From contig NZ_CP125370.1 of the NCBI RefSeq assembly GCF_030034735.1, positions 2,356,001-2,420,000 on the forward strand: a stretch of DNA of 64,000 nucleotides, read 5' to 3'. Shown piece by piece: positions 45,936 through 55,094 of this stretch (positions are counted from its first letter, which is position 1; each line of letters begins with the position of its first letter). The DNA is from Paenibacillus sp. RC334 (GTDB taxonomy: Bacteria; Bacillota; Bacilli; Paenibacillales; Paenibacillaceae). The notes under the pieces are model-generated. The model was given only the letters and a program-made list of their open reading frames with translations, was not told the origin of the DNA and ran no database searches. The translations under genes and the position numbers were made by a program.

Positions 45936-47243
45936 ATGAATACAATCGCCCAACAGCTAAATGAAGTGCTGCTTGCTGAAAACAAGCATGTATATGATAT
46001 GTTGTCCCGTTTGGGAAGACAGATTTACTATGTTAAGGAGGGGATTCTGAGTCAGTCCGGCGAAGCCAAAGCCAAAGCGCATAAATATAACGCCACATTA
46101 GGGACAGCCGTCGAAAATGGGCAGCCCATGCATCTCAAAGTCATTCAGGATACACTCAGCCATTATGCGCCCAAGGATATTTATGAATATGCCCCTACGG
46201 CGGGCAAACCGGAGCTGCGCAGGCTTTGGCGGGAAAAAATGTTTCGTGAAAACCCGTCGCTGGGGGGCAAAAAGGTCGGGACACCGATTGTGACAACGGG
46301 GTTGACGCACGGTCTGAGTATCGTGGCAGATTTGTTCGCCGGAACGGATGATCCTGTCATCGTACCAGATCAAATCTGGGAAAACTACGAGATTACGTTT
46401 GGTGTCAGACGAGAAAGCCGCATGGTGGAATATGCCGCTTTCAATGAGCAGCACCAATATAATGTGGAAGGGCTGCGTCAAGCCATTTTACAACAGAAGG
46501 ATGCGGGGAAGGCCATTGTTGTGCTGAATTTCCCTAACAATCCGACAGGCTACACTTCCGGCATAGAGGAAGGGGAGCAGATTATCGGCGCTCTTCTTGA
46601 GGGGGCAGAGGCTGGAATCCATATCGTAGTTCTGGTGGATGATGCTTATTTTGGCTTGTTTTATGGGTCCTCGCTGCGGGAATCGTTATTTGCCCGTCTG
46701 GTTGGTGTCCACAGCCGTATTTTGCCCATTCGCATCGATGGAGCCACTAAGGAAGAATACGTTACGGGTCTGCGCGTCGGATTTCTGACCTTTGGTGCGG
46801 ATAATGAACAGGTGCTGGAGGCACTGGAGCAAAAGGCACTGGGAATGATCCGTTCTACCATTTCGAGCAGTCCGCATCCATCACAGAGCTTTGTTCTGCA
46901 TGCGCTGCAATCCCCGGATTATGAGGTGCAGAAAAGCGAAAAGACTCAGATCATCAAAGAACGTGCGCATAAGGCTATGGCGGTGCTGGAGAGTGGGAAA
47001 TATCCATGATGTCTGGGAGCCATACCCGTTTAATTCAGGTTACTTTGTATGTCTCAAGCTCAAAACCGTACATCCGGAATTGCTGCGTGTCCACCTGCTA
47101 GATGCCTACGGGGTAGGGACTATTGCGCTAATGATACGGATCTCAGATTAGCTATTCCCTGTATAGAAGCCGACCAATGGGAGGACTTGCTCGCTATGAT
47201 ATACTCAGGTATTCAGGAGCTTCAGCAGCAACATGCACGATAA
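45936..47243 (+). pseudogene. Aminotransferase class I/II, two frameshifts
   Basis: A PLP-dependent fold-type I aminotransferase of about 435 codons. The first 358 residues are intact and include VLNFPNNPTGYTSG and the region DGATKEEYVTGLRVGF with the likely PLP-binding Lys. The frame ends at 47009. Homology continues in another frame (HDVWEPYPFNSGYF...) after one extra base near 47003, then returns to a third frame (DLRLAIPCIEADQWEDLL) after one missing base near 47135. Neither lesion is at a G run. ATG 45936 follows GAGAGGATGAACCCG. The substrate is unknown. Confidence 0.8.
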
Positions 47244-47295
47244 TTCATACTTGGTGGCTTTTGACATCTCTTTAGTCAAGTAAAAGTTAAGGTTT

Positions 47296-47341
47296 GCGTC
47301 GGGTCGATTTTCTTTATGAAAACGATTCGACGCTTTTTTTT
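47296..47341 (+). terminator. Terminator after the aminotransferase pseudogene
   Basis: GCGTCGGGTCGATTTTC pairs with GAAAACGATTCGACGC, then a T8 run. Confidence 0.8.
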
Positions 47342-47371
47342 GTCTAAAACCAAAAAAAAGCGAGTTCTCCC

Positions 47372-47400
47372 TTTACAGAACCGTATTAGATTCCTATAAT
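47372..47400 (+). promoter_or_regulatory. Promoter of the peptide transporter operon
   Basis: TTTACA (47372-47377) and TATAAT (47395-47400) with a 17-base spacer, 66 bases before the binding-protein start. Confidence 0.7.
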
Positions 47401-47466
47401 GAGATTTATCTTACTAATTACAACTTGTTTGATCGGAATTTAACTAATTAACGCGGGGGGATTATT

Positions 47467-49189
47467 TTGAAAAAAGGAATCATTCTACTAAGCAGTTTAC
47501 TACTATTAAGTTCAACCTTATTAGCGGCTTGCTCTAGCGGTGGATCGGACAGCGCTAACAGCGCCACTCCGCAGGGTAATGATGCTGCACAGACGGCTGC
47601 TACTGCGCAGCCTTTGACAAGTCTGGTAGAAGCATCGGATTTGACCAAGCTGCCGGATGTGTCCAAAAAGAGAAACGACACGATAATTGTCGGTCTGACC
47701 GACCCGGCAGGGGTGTTCACTCCCTATTTCAACCAAAGTGGCTATGATGGCAACGTGATTTCGCAGTTGTGGACTCCACTGGTTACGGTAGATGAGAGGG
47801 GGGCTTCCGCTGCCGAATCTTGCTAAGAGCTGGGATATCTCCAAGGATAATCTGACGTACACGTTTCATTTGGTTCCCGATACGAAATTCAGCGACGGTT
47901 CCCCTCTGACGGCAGAGGATGTCGGTTTTACATGGACGCTGATTTATGACAAAGCCTATGCTGGAGATAGTCCAATCCGCAAATTGAATATTAAAGGCGG
48001 CAAGGCCTATACCGAGGGCAAATCGAAACAAATTGACGGGATCAAGGTCATTGATCCGCAAACGATCTCGGTAACGCTGGAGAAGCCAAACGCGCTGGCG
48101 TTGACAACTCTGGGCTCCGATGTCTTGTCCAAAGCCTACTACGGCAAGGATTATAAGTTTGGACAACTGGATTACTTTAAAAATCTGCATGGTAGTCCTT
48201 TGGGTAACGGCGCTTACAAGTTGGAAAAGTTCATTCCGGGGCAAGAGGTCCGTCTGGAAGCCAATGATAACTTCTTCAAAGGCAAACCGAAAACACAGCA
48301 TTTTATCTACAAAACCGCGGAAGGCGATGCTTGGCAGTTTATTGAGACAGGCGATACCGACTTTGCCCAATTCACCGCGACTCAGGAGAACATTGATAAA
48401 CTGAAAGGGCTTGGCTTTTTAAACATTTTGCCTTATACCCCAAGCACTTACGGATATATTCAATTAAATCTGGAGAATGAAAAGCTTAAGGATAAGAAGG
48501 TTCGTCAGGCGTTGACTTATGGTCTGGATCGCAAAACCATTTATGTAGATGCAGCGCAGGGAGCAGGAGCGGTGGCTAACATTCCGTCTTCTCCAATTTT
48601 CTGGTCCTATACGACAGACGGGGTAAACCCGTACAATTATGACCCGGAAAAAGCGAAAAAGCTGCTGGATGAGGCGGGCTGGGTAGCAGGCAGTGACGGT
48701 ATCCGTGAGAAAAATGGTCAGAAGCTGACCATTCACATGCTGACCTCCAAACGCCCGGAAACAGACACATTTATTGCGCTTGCGGCTGAAAATTACAAGG
48801 AGATTGGCGTTGATTTCCAACCAGAAATTTTCGCAGACTTTAATGCGATGGTCGCCAAGGTAGATGGTAAGGATTACGATATGGCTTCCTTCTCCACTCC
48901 GATGCTGACTGACCCATCTGATGGAATCGAGCAATTCGTCGATGGGGAAATCAAGGGGTATAACAATCCGAAGGTAAAAGAGCTGTATGAAAAAGGCTTA
49001 TCCACGACGAATATTGAGGAACGCAAAAAAATATATAAAGAACTGTACTTACTGCTTAACGATGAGCTGCCCGTCATTTTCACGAACTATAAGAAAACAG
49101 TATATGCCTACAATGGCCGCATGGAACATGTAAAGGTCAGTCCGTTCATTGGCTTGTCCGGCAATCTGTTTGAATGGTCCCTTAAATAA
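47467..49189 (+). pseudogene. Peptide ABC transporter substrate-binding lipoprotein, frameshifted
   Basis: An SBP_bac_5 (OppA/DppA-type) lipoprotein of about 574 codons. It starts with TTG after GCGGGGGGATTATT; the signal peptide has a lipid-attachment Cys at residue 22 (LLAACSSGG). The family signature FSDGSPLTAEDVGFTWTLIY and many C-terminal motifs lie in a different frame from the N-terminus. Homology switches at GTAGATGAGAGGGGGGCTTCC, a G6 run (47808-47813) with one extra G. If the lesion is real the transporter lacks its receptor; if it is a sequence error, the five-gene operon is intact. Confidence 0.82.
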
Positions 49190-49273
49190 AGCCATGCTTG
49201 CGGGCCCCTTGTGAAGAATCGTCAGTTCCGATCAAGGGGCCTCCCAAATGGGGTGAAATGAAAGGAGTCTGTC

Positions 49274-50227
49274 ATGAGTTCGTTTTTAACGAAAAGACTG
49301 ACGTATATGATCATTATTTTATTGGCCGCTTCGATGATGATTTTTTTTCTGTACGCCATGACACCGGGGGATTTCATCAGCGGCGATCTCAAGCTGTCGC
49401 CAGAGAGGAAGGCGGAGCTGAGGGAAATATACGGACTGAACAAGCCCATTCTGGAACGCTACGGAAGCTGGCTGTGGAATGCGCTGCATGGCAATTTTGG
49501 TTATTCACTTGCCCAGCAAAAGCCAGTGCTGACCTTGTTTAATGAATATATCTGGAACTCGTTTTTACTAGCGATTGTATCGACCTTCCTGACGTGGGTG
49601 ATTGCTGTCATTATTGGTGTGGTTGCTGCTTATAAGCAGTATTCGTGGTTCGATACCCTCGTCATGGTGGTGATTTTTGCCGCGATGTCTGTTCCATCTT
49701 TTTTTATCGGGCTGTATCTGATCAAAGTTGCAGCAGTCGATCTCAAATGGCTGCCACCGGGCGGCATGCTCAATACGGGCAGTAACGCTACGGGTATGGA
49801 GTATGTGAAGGAGGTCCTTCAGCATATGATCCTGCCAGTGACCGTCATGACGCTGCTGGGACTGGGTTCACTGACCCGTTACTTCCGCAGCAATATGATC
49901 GACGTGATCCAGCAGGACTATATCCGTACGGCCCGCGCGAAGGGCTTAAAGGAAAGAAAGGTACTCTTTACGCACGCTTTGAGAAATGCGTTGCTGCCTG
50001 CAATTACGTTGATTGGCTTCGAATTGCCTGCATTGTTTGGCGGATCGCTTATTATTGAAAAGATTTTCAACTGGCCGGGAATTGGTCAGCTGTACATGCT
50101 ATCCTTTTCGCTTCGGGATTACCCTCTGCTCATGGGCTTTACGATGCTGATTGCCATCTTGAGCGTCATTGGGACGCTGCTGTCCGATATTCTGTATCGT
50201 ATCGCGGACCCGCGTGTGAAGGTGTAA
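49274..50227 (+). CDS. Oligopeptide/dipeptide ABC permease (OppB/DppB type)
   Basis: 317 residues, six helices, with the N-terminal FLTKRLTYMIIILLAASMMI, a periplasmic loop (LNKPILERYGSWLWNALHGN) and the EAA-loop DYIRTARAKGLKERKVLFTH near residue 216 typical of BPD_transp_1 permeases. AAAGGAGTCTGTC precedes the ATG. It is the second gene of the operon SBP-permease-permease-ATPase-ATPase. Confidence 0.92.
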   Translation: MSSFLTKRLTYMIIILLAASMMIFFLYAMTPGDFISGDLKLSPERKAELREIYGLNKPILERYGSWLWNALHGNFGYSLAQQKPVLTLFNEYIWNSFLLAIVSTFLTWVIAVIIGVVAAYKQYSWFDTLVMVVIFAAMSVPSFFIGLYLIKVAAVDLKWLPPGGMLNTGSNATGMEYVKEVLQHMILPVTVMTLLGLGSLTRYFRSNMIDVIQQDYIRTARAKGLKERKVLFTHALRNALLPAITLIGFELPALFGGSLIIEKIFNWPGIGQLYMLSFSLRDYPLLMGFTMLIAILSVIGTLLSDILYRIADPRVKV

Positions 50228-50242
50228 GGAGGGGGCTATGGA

Positions 50243-51169
50243 ATGTCATCCGTTAGCAGTAATTTGAGCAAAAGCAGCGGCAAGCTGCGAATAGCTGCAA
50301 AATCTTCAATGTGGCGGCAGGCGCTGCGGCAGCTGTTCAGAAACAAGCTGGCTATGGCCGGGCTGCTCGTCGTTGTATTTATGTTTTTGATCTGTTTTAT
50401 TGGTCCGTTATTTTCTCCCTATGCTGATAACAAAACGAATATATTGATGATGAACAAGGCACCGAACATCCATCACTGGCTGGGAACAGACAAACTGGGA
50501 CGGGATGTGCTGACCCGTGTGATGCAGGCAGGCCAAATTTCCCTCACTGTGGGATTGGCATCTATGGTGTTGTCTGTCTTTTTGGGAGCTACGCTGGGCG
50601 TTATATCGGCGTATTTTCGCGGGATTGCGGATCAGATCATTATGCGTATCGCTGATTTGTTGCTGACCGTTCCGAGTTTGCCGCTGCTGTTCATTATGGG
50701 CGCGCTACTGTCCGACTGGAAGGTTCCCCCGGATCAACGTATGTATATCGTTATGCTGATGCTTAGTCTGGTCAATTGGCTAGGGATCGCGCGGATGGTG
50801 AGAGGTCAGATGCTTAGTTTGCGGGAGCGTGAATTTATGCAGGCTGCAACAGTGCTGGGACTGTCGAATCGACGCAAGCTGTTCAAGCATCTATTTCCTA
50901 ATATTATGCCGTTGCTGATTGTTATCGCCACTTTGAACATTGGCGGAGCTATCCTGAGTGAATCTGTACTTAGTTTCTTCGGCCTTGGCGTGCTACCTAC
51001 AACACCGACTTGGGGCAACATGATTGATGCGGCCAACAATGTGCTGGATTTTCAGCAGCGTCCGTGGATGTGGATACCGCCTGGCCTTTCCATTTTTGCT
51101 ACGGTCATCGCCATTAATATTTTTGGTGACGGACTGCGGGACGTACTTGACCCGAAACATAAGAGGTAG
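50243..51169 (+). CDS. Oligopeptide/dipeptide ABC permease (OppC/DppC type)
   Basis: 308 residues with an N-terminal cytoplasmic segment and the OppC_N motif ALRQLFRNKLAMAGLLVVVF, then HHWLGTDKLGRDVLTRVMQA near residue 75. The EAA-loop is near REREFMQAATVLGLSNRRKL. It pairs with the preceding permease to form the channel. AAGGAGGGGGC precedes the ATG. Confidence 0.92.
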   Translation: MSSVSSNLSKSSGKLRIAAKSSMWRQALRQLFRNKLAMAGLLVVVFMFLICFIGPLFSPYADNKTNILMMNKAPNIHHWLGTDKLGRDVLTRVMQAGQISLTVGLASMVLSVFLGATLGVISAYFRGIADQIIMRIADLLLTVPSLPLLFIMGALLSDWKVPPDQRMYIVMLMLSLVNWLGIARMVRGQMLSLREREFMQAATVLGLSNRRKLFKHLFPNIMPLLIVIATLNIGGAILSESVLSFFGLGVLPTTPTWGNMIDAANNVLDFQQRPWMWIPPGLSIFATVIAINIFGDGLRDVLDPKHKR

Positions 51170-51182
51170 GTGATCATACACC

Positions 51183-52166
51183 ATGAACAATGTACTTTCG
51201 ATTGAGCATTTAAGCACTCATTTTTATACAGAAGAAGGCACGGTCAAGGCGGTGGATGATGTCAGCTTCCGTGTGAAGTTGGGGGAGACGGTATGTATTG
51301 TCGGCGAATCAGGCTGTGGCAAAAGCATCACTGCGATGTCAATCATGGGCCTGATCCAGAGCCCCGGCGGTAAAGTGGCAGGCGGAAGCATCCGTTTTGA
51401 GGATACCGATCTGCTGGGGCTTAGCAGAAATGAGATGCGCACGATTCGCGGTCATGAGATATCTATGATTTTTCAGGAGCCGATGTCATCGCTGAATCCG
51501 GTCATGACCATTGGGGAACAGTTATCCGAGCCGCTAGTCGAGCATTTGAAAATGGGCCGCAAGGAAGCGCACAAGCGGGCGCTGGAGCTAATCGCACAGG
51601 TAGGCATTTCCCGACCTGAGCAGATTATGAAAAGCTATCCGCATGAGCTGAGCGGTGGAATGCTACAGCGCATCATGATTGCCATTGCCGTTTCCTGCGG
51701 ACCCAAGCTACTCATTGCTGATGAGCCGACGACGGCGCTGGACGTAACGATACAGGCGCAAATTCTCGACATGCTGCGTGAATTCAAGGCGCAATCCAAT
51801 ATGTCGCTGATGCTGATCACCCATGATCTGGGCGTTGTTGCGGAAATGGCAGATTACGTCATTGTGATGTACGCAGGCAAGATTGTCGAGGAAGGCGAAG
51901 TGGTACAGCTATTTAATCATCCCAAGCATCCTTACACGCAAGGATTGCTAAAATCCAAGCCGGTGCTAAATCAGCGTCAAAAGGAACTGTACTCCATCCC
52001 TGGACAAGTGCCTAATCCACTGGAGCTGACAACATCCTGCTATTTTCATGACCGCTGCGGGCATTGCATGGATATCTGCCAAGTGAAGGAGCCTGTATTA
52101 AAAGAAGTTTCAGCACAACAAAAGGCATCCTGCTGGTTATATGAGGAGGCGGTTGTTCATGGCTGA
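51183..52166 (+). CDS. Peptide ABC transporter ATPase (OppD/DppD type)
   Basis: 327 residues: Walker A GESGCGKS near residue 41, signature LSGGMLQRIMIAIAVSCGPK, Walker B LLIADEPTTALDVTIQAQIL, and the C-terminal oligopeptide-ATPase domain with a Cys-rich stretch (CYFHDRCGHCMDICQ) that in OppD/DppD enzymes binds an Fe-S cluster. The stop overlaps the start of the next ATPase gene. Confidence 0.93.
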   Translation: MNNVLSIEHLSTHFYTEEGTVKAVDDVSFRVKLGETVCIVGESGCGKSITAMSIMGLIQSPGGKVAGGSIRFEDTDLLGLSRNEMRTIRGHEISMIFQEPMSSLNPVMTIGEQLSEPLVEHLKMGRKEAHKRALELIAQVGISRPEQIMKSYPHELSGGMLQRIMIAIAVSCGPKLLIADEPTTALDVTIQAQILDMLREFKAQSNMSLMLITHDLGVVAEMADYVIVMYAGKIVEEGEVVQLFNHPKHPYTQGLLKSKPVLNQRQKELYSIPGQVPNPLELTTSCYFHDRCGHCMDICQVKEPVLKEVSAQQKASCWLYEEAVVHG

Positions 52167-53127
52167 GCCATTGCTGGAAATCGACCGCTTAAAAACGTAT
52201 TTTCCGGTCAAGTCCGGGTTTATGAACCGTACAACGGGGTATGTGCGGGCGGTGGACGATATCAGCTTTACGATCCGTCAGGGGGAAACCTTCGGTCTGG
52301 TGGGCGAATCGGGAAGCGGCAAAAGCACGGTAGGCCGCACGATTGTCAGATTGACGGACAAGACGGACGGCACCATTAAATACAAAGGAGTGGACCTGCA
52401 CAGCCTGTCCGCCAAAGGGATGCAGGAGCTCCGCCCTAAAATCCAGCTGATCTTTCAGGACCCGTACAGTTCACTGAACCCACGTGTGCGCATCGGAGAT
52501 GCCATTGGGGAGGCGCTGCTGGATCACGGGATAGCGACGAAAGAGCAGGTCCGGCAGATTGTACTGGACGTGCTCAAGCTGTGCGGATTGTCGGAGTATC
52601 ATATCGACCGTTTTCCGCATGAATTTTCGGGTGGTCAGCGCCAACGGATAGGCATTGCCCGGGCGCTGGCGCTCCAGCCGGATCTGATCATTGCAGATGA
52701 GCCGGTGTCGGCGCTGGACGTGTCCATTCAGGCGCAGATTATTAACCTGTTCTCCAAATTGCAGGCCGAGCGGGGGCTGACGTATTTGTTCATCTCGCAT
52801 GATTTAAGCGTGGTGGAGCATCTGTGTTCCCGCATAGGAGTGATGTATTTAGGCTCCATGGTCGAAACCGCTTCGCGTGACGAGCTGTTCGGGAATCCGC
52901 TTCATCCATATACGAAGGCGTTGCTGTCGGCGGTACCGATCCCGGTGCCGAAGCTGAAAAGAGAGCGGATTTTGCTCAAAGGGGATATTCCAAGCCCGGT
53001 TAATCCACCTTCCGGCTGCAAATTCCATACTCGCTGTCCCTTTGCTATTGACCGCTGCTCCAAAGAAATTCCACTCTATCGTGAGGCTCGTCCAGATCAC
53101 TGGGTGGCTTGCCATTTGGCTGAATGA
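52159..53127 (+). CDS. Peptide ABC transporter ATPase (OppF/DppF type)
   Basis: 322 residues: Walker [15 protein letters not shown] near residue 50, signature [20 protein letters not shown], Walker [21 protein letters not shown], and C-terminal [14 protein letters not shown]. The frame opens at 52141, but ATG 52159 follows AGGAGGCGGTTGTTC and overlaps the oppD-type stop by eight bases. It is the second ATPase of the heterodimer. Confidence 0.93.
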   Translation: MAEPLLEIDRLKTYFPVKSGFMNRTTGYVRAVDDISFTIRQGETFGLVGESGSGKSTVGRTIVRLTDKTDGTIKYKGVDLHSLSAKGMQELRPKIQLIFQDPYSSLNPRVRIGDAIGEALLDHGIATKEQVRQIVLDVLKLCGLSEYHIDRFPHEFSGGQRQRIGIARALALQPDLIIADEPVSALDVSIQAQIINLFSKLQAERGLTYLFISHDLSVVEHLCSRIGVMYLGSMVETASRDELFGNPLHPYTKALLSAVPIPVPKLKRERILLKGDIPSPVNPPSGCKFHTRCPFAIDRCSKEIPLYREARPDHWVACHLAE

Positions 53128-53151
53128 ACAGAACTAAGCCAGTAAATTTTG

Positions 53152-53215
53152 AAGCCGTTGAAACGGCAGACCGTACATCACAATGAATCGGTTCTGTTGT
53201 TTCAGCGGCTTTTTA
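53152..53215 (+). terminator. Terminator of the peptide transporter operon
   Basis: AAGCCGTTGAAAC pairs with GTTTCAGCGGCTT, followed by TTTTAATG. Confidence 0.8.
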
Positions 53216-53239
53216 ATGTTGTGATCCAAGCCGCTTGGG

Positions 53240-53269
53240 TTGACAACCCATCTAAAATAGCGCTATATT
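53240..53269 (+). promoter_or_regulatory. Promoter of the rpsN paralogue
   Basis: TTGACA (53240-53245) and TATATT (53264-53269) with an 18-base spacer. The Zur box begins a few bases after the -10, so bound Zur would cover the transcription start. Confidence 0.75.
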
Positions 53270-53274
53270 AAATA

Positions 53275-53297
53275 TTAATCGTAATTATTACTATTTA
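53275..53297. promoter_or_regulatory. Zur box upstream of the rpsN paralogue
   Basis: AATCGTAATTATTACTATT (53277-53295) matches the Zur operator with one mismatch in the right arm, mirroring the box at 26631. Confidence 0.85.
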
Positions 53298-53389
53298 AAT
53301 GAAAATCATGTCCATTTCCGTGTTCGTCCATCCAGTGGTAAGGGTGGAGAGCCTTCATGATTGGCATATATAACAAGGAGGAGCTTTAC

Positions 53390-53659
53390 ATGGCTAAGAA
53401 GTCGAAAGTGGTTAAAGAGAAGAAACGTCAGGAAATCGTAGCTAAATATGCAGATCTGAGACGTGAATTGAAAGCAAAAGGGGACTACGAAGCATTGCAA
53501 AAGCTTCCGCGTGATTCTTCCCCGACTCGCCTGAAAAGTCGTTGCGAGCTGACAGGCAGACCGAGAGGATACCTGCGCAAATTCAAGCTGTCCCGTATCG
53601 CGTTCCGCGAGCTGGCTCATAAAGGCCAAATCCCAGGCGTTACGAAAGCCAGCTGGTAA
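53390..53659 (+). CDS. rpsN: Ribosomal protein S14, zinc-independent (C-minus) paralogue
   Basis: 89 residues, [20 protein letters not shown] through [20 protein letters not shown]. The canonical Gram-positive S14 is about 61 residues with two CxxC pairs; this long form has only one Cys and no zinc ribbon. It replaces the zinc-binding form in zinc starvation, as B. subtilis YhzA (RpsN2) does. The upstream promoter and Zur box support this. ATG 53390 follows AAGGAGGAGCTTTAC. Confidence 0.95.
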   Translation: MAKKSKVVKEKKRQEIVAKYADLRRELKAKGDYEALQKLPRDSSPTRLKSRCELTGRPRGYLRKFKLSRIAFRELAHKGQIPGVTKASW

Positions 53660-53713
53660 TCAGGTTATCCGTGTTCTTAACCTGATGCAATGTATCACAG
53701 AGGGGTGAACAGG

Positions 53714-53756
53714 GAATGCTTCGCGTCACAGGATGACGTGGAGCATTCTTTTTTTA
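53714..53756 (+). terminator. Terminator of the rpsN paralogue
   Basis: GAATGCTTCGCGTCA pairs with TGACGTGGAGCATTC, then T7. Confidence 0.85.
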
Positions 53757-53894
53757 TGGCATTTAAATCGCTGTTTGTATTGCTTCTCCCCGAATGGTTA
53801 GGTAAAATATGGACGGGTTAAAAATAATACATAACAAAAGATTACATAATGTGGCGATATCAGATTATGTATACCTCAGGAGGAAAGCTACAGG

Positions 53895-54887
53895 ATGGAT
53901 GAGCAGCAGAAAAAAGATTCATTTTGGAGTCTGGTGAAAAAGGGGAACAAGTCCTCAGGCTCGGCAGCACTGGGTAATACCGGTATTGCGATAATTAAGG
54001 GGATTGCTTTTGCCTTGACAGGCAGCGGTTCCATGTTTGCCACCATGATGCATTCGATTGCAGATGCGGTGAACCAGGTGTTTGTATTCGCGGGCAGTGT
54101 GCTGGCAGAGAAAAAGCCGACAAAACGCTTTCCTACCGGCTTTGGACGGGTAATTAACCTGTTTTGTATGGTCGCGGTTATTGTCGTGACGATCATGGCC
54201 TATGAAACTGCATTGGAAGGCATCCATTTGTTGCAGCATCCGGCTGAATCCACACATGGATTTTGGATTAATGTGGTGGTCCTGATTTTGTCTCTGGTGG
54301 TTGACGGGTTTGTATGGAGCAAAGCGATGAAGGAAGTGCTGCATGAATCCAGAGTGGAGGCGAAGGGTTTTGGCATTTTCACCTCTGCGTTTCGCCATGT
54401 GGGACGTGCTGCACCGCCAACTCGTCTGGTGTTTTATGAGGATTTGGTAGCAACAACGGGTGGTGTGCTTGCTTTGCTGGCGGTTGTGGTTACCTCGTTG
54501 ACAGATTTTAAGCTGCTGGACGGGATATCGAGTATTCTCATCGGTTGTCTTATGGTAGGCGTTGCGTTTCGGGTTGGCTACGACAATATGGTGGGCTTGA
54601 TTGGAGTATCTGCTCCCCCTGATATCGAAGAACGCGTGGCATCCATTATTCTTGCAGATACGCATGTGACGGATATTTACCAAATGCGTATTTTGCAGGA
54701 GGGACGCTACTATCACGTAGAAGGACTGATTGAGCTCACACCGGGAATGACACTGGCAGATGCGGACGATATCAAATTCAGAGTTGAGGATGCTTTGTTA
54801 CGTGATCCTAATATCTCAGATGCAGCACTTGGTATTCTGGAGGATGACGGGATTAAAAACTGGAAACCAGAAAAGCCCAAAGCCTAG
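53895..54887 (+). CDS. Cation diffusion facilitator (CDF) family transporter
   Basis: 330 residues: cytoplasmic N-terminus, about six helices and a C-terminal domain (EERVASIILADTHVTDIYQM, RYYHVEGLIELTPGMTLADA). Candidate metal-site residues are in MFATMMHSIADAVNQ (H and D on helix 2) and FYEDLVATTGG (D on helix 5), with the HxxxD/DxxxD pattern reduced on helix 5. It would export Zn, Mn, Co or Fe. The gene follows the Zur-controlled rpsN but has its own start region; no Zur box is seen directly before it. Confidence 0.85.
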   Translation: MDEQQKKDSFWSLVKKGNKSSGSAALGNTGIAIIKGIAFALTGSGSMFATMMHSIADAVNQVFVFAGSVLAEKKPTKRFPTGFGRVINLFCMVAVIVVTIMAYETALEGIHLLQHPAESTHGFWINVVVLILSLVVDGFVWSKAMKEVLHESRVEAKGFGIFTSAFRHVGRAAPPTRLVFYEDLVATTGGVLALLAVVVTSLTDFKLLDGISSILIGCLMVGVAFRVGYDNMVGLIGVSAPPDIEERVASIILADTHVTDIYQMRILQEGRYYHVEGLIELTPGMTLADADDIKFRVEDALLRDPNISDAALGILEDDGIKNWKPEKPKA

Positions 54888-54935
54888 AAACGATAAATCC
54901 AGGCGAATCTGGACAGAACTTGGCAATAGCGTAAC

Positions 54936-54979
54936 AAGAACTTTCGCGACCACAACAACGTGGTGTGGAGGTTCTTTTG
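54936..54979 (+). terminator. Terminator after the CDF gene
   Basis: AAGAAC pairs with GTTCTT, with an inner CCAC/GTGG step, then TTT. Confidence 0.55.
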
Positions 54980-55006
54980 CGTTTGACGATATTGTTTTCT
55001 ACCCCT

Positions 55007-55035
55007 TTGAATTTAGGCGGATTGTTAGATACAAT
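55007..55035 (+). promoter_or_regulatory. Promoter of the polysaccharide-degradation operon
   Basis: TTGAAT (55007-55012) and TACAAT (55030-55035) with a 17-base spacer, 60 bases before the first gene. Confidence 0.7.
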
Positions 55036-55048
55036 GAAAGCGTTAACA
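55035..55048. promoter_or_regulatory. Perfect cre site (CcpA operator)
   Basis: TGAAAGCGTTAACA matches the cre consensus TGNAARCGNWWWCA at every position. It starts on the last base of the -10 element and covers the transcription start, which predicts carbon catabolite repression. Confidence 0.8.
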
Positions 55049-55094
55049 AAAAAAGAAAGCGAAAACGAATGTGTCTCATGGGGAGGAAATACAA

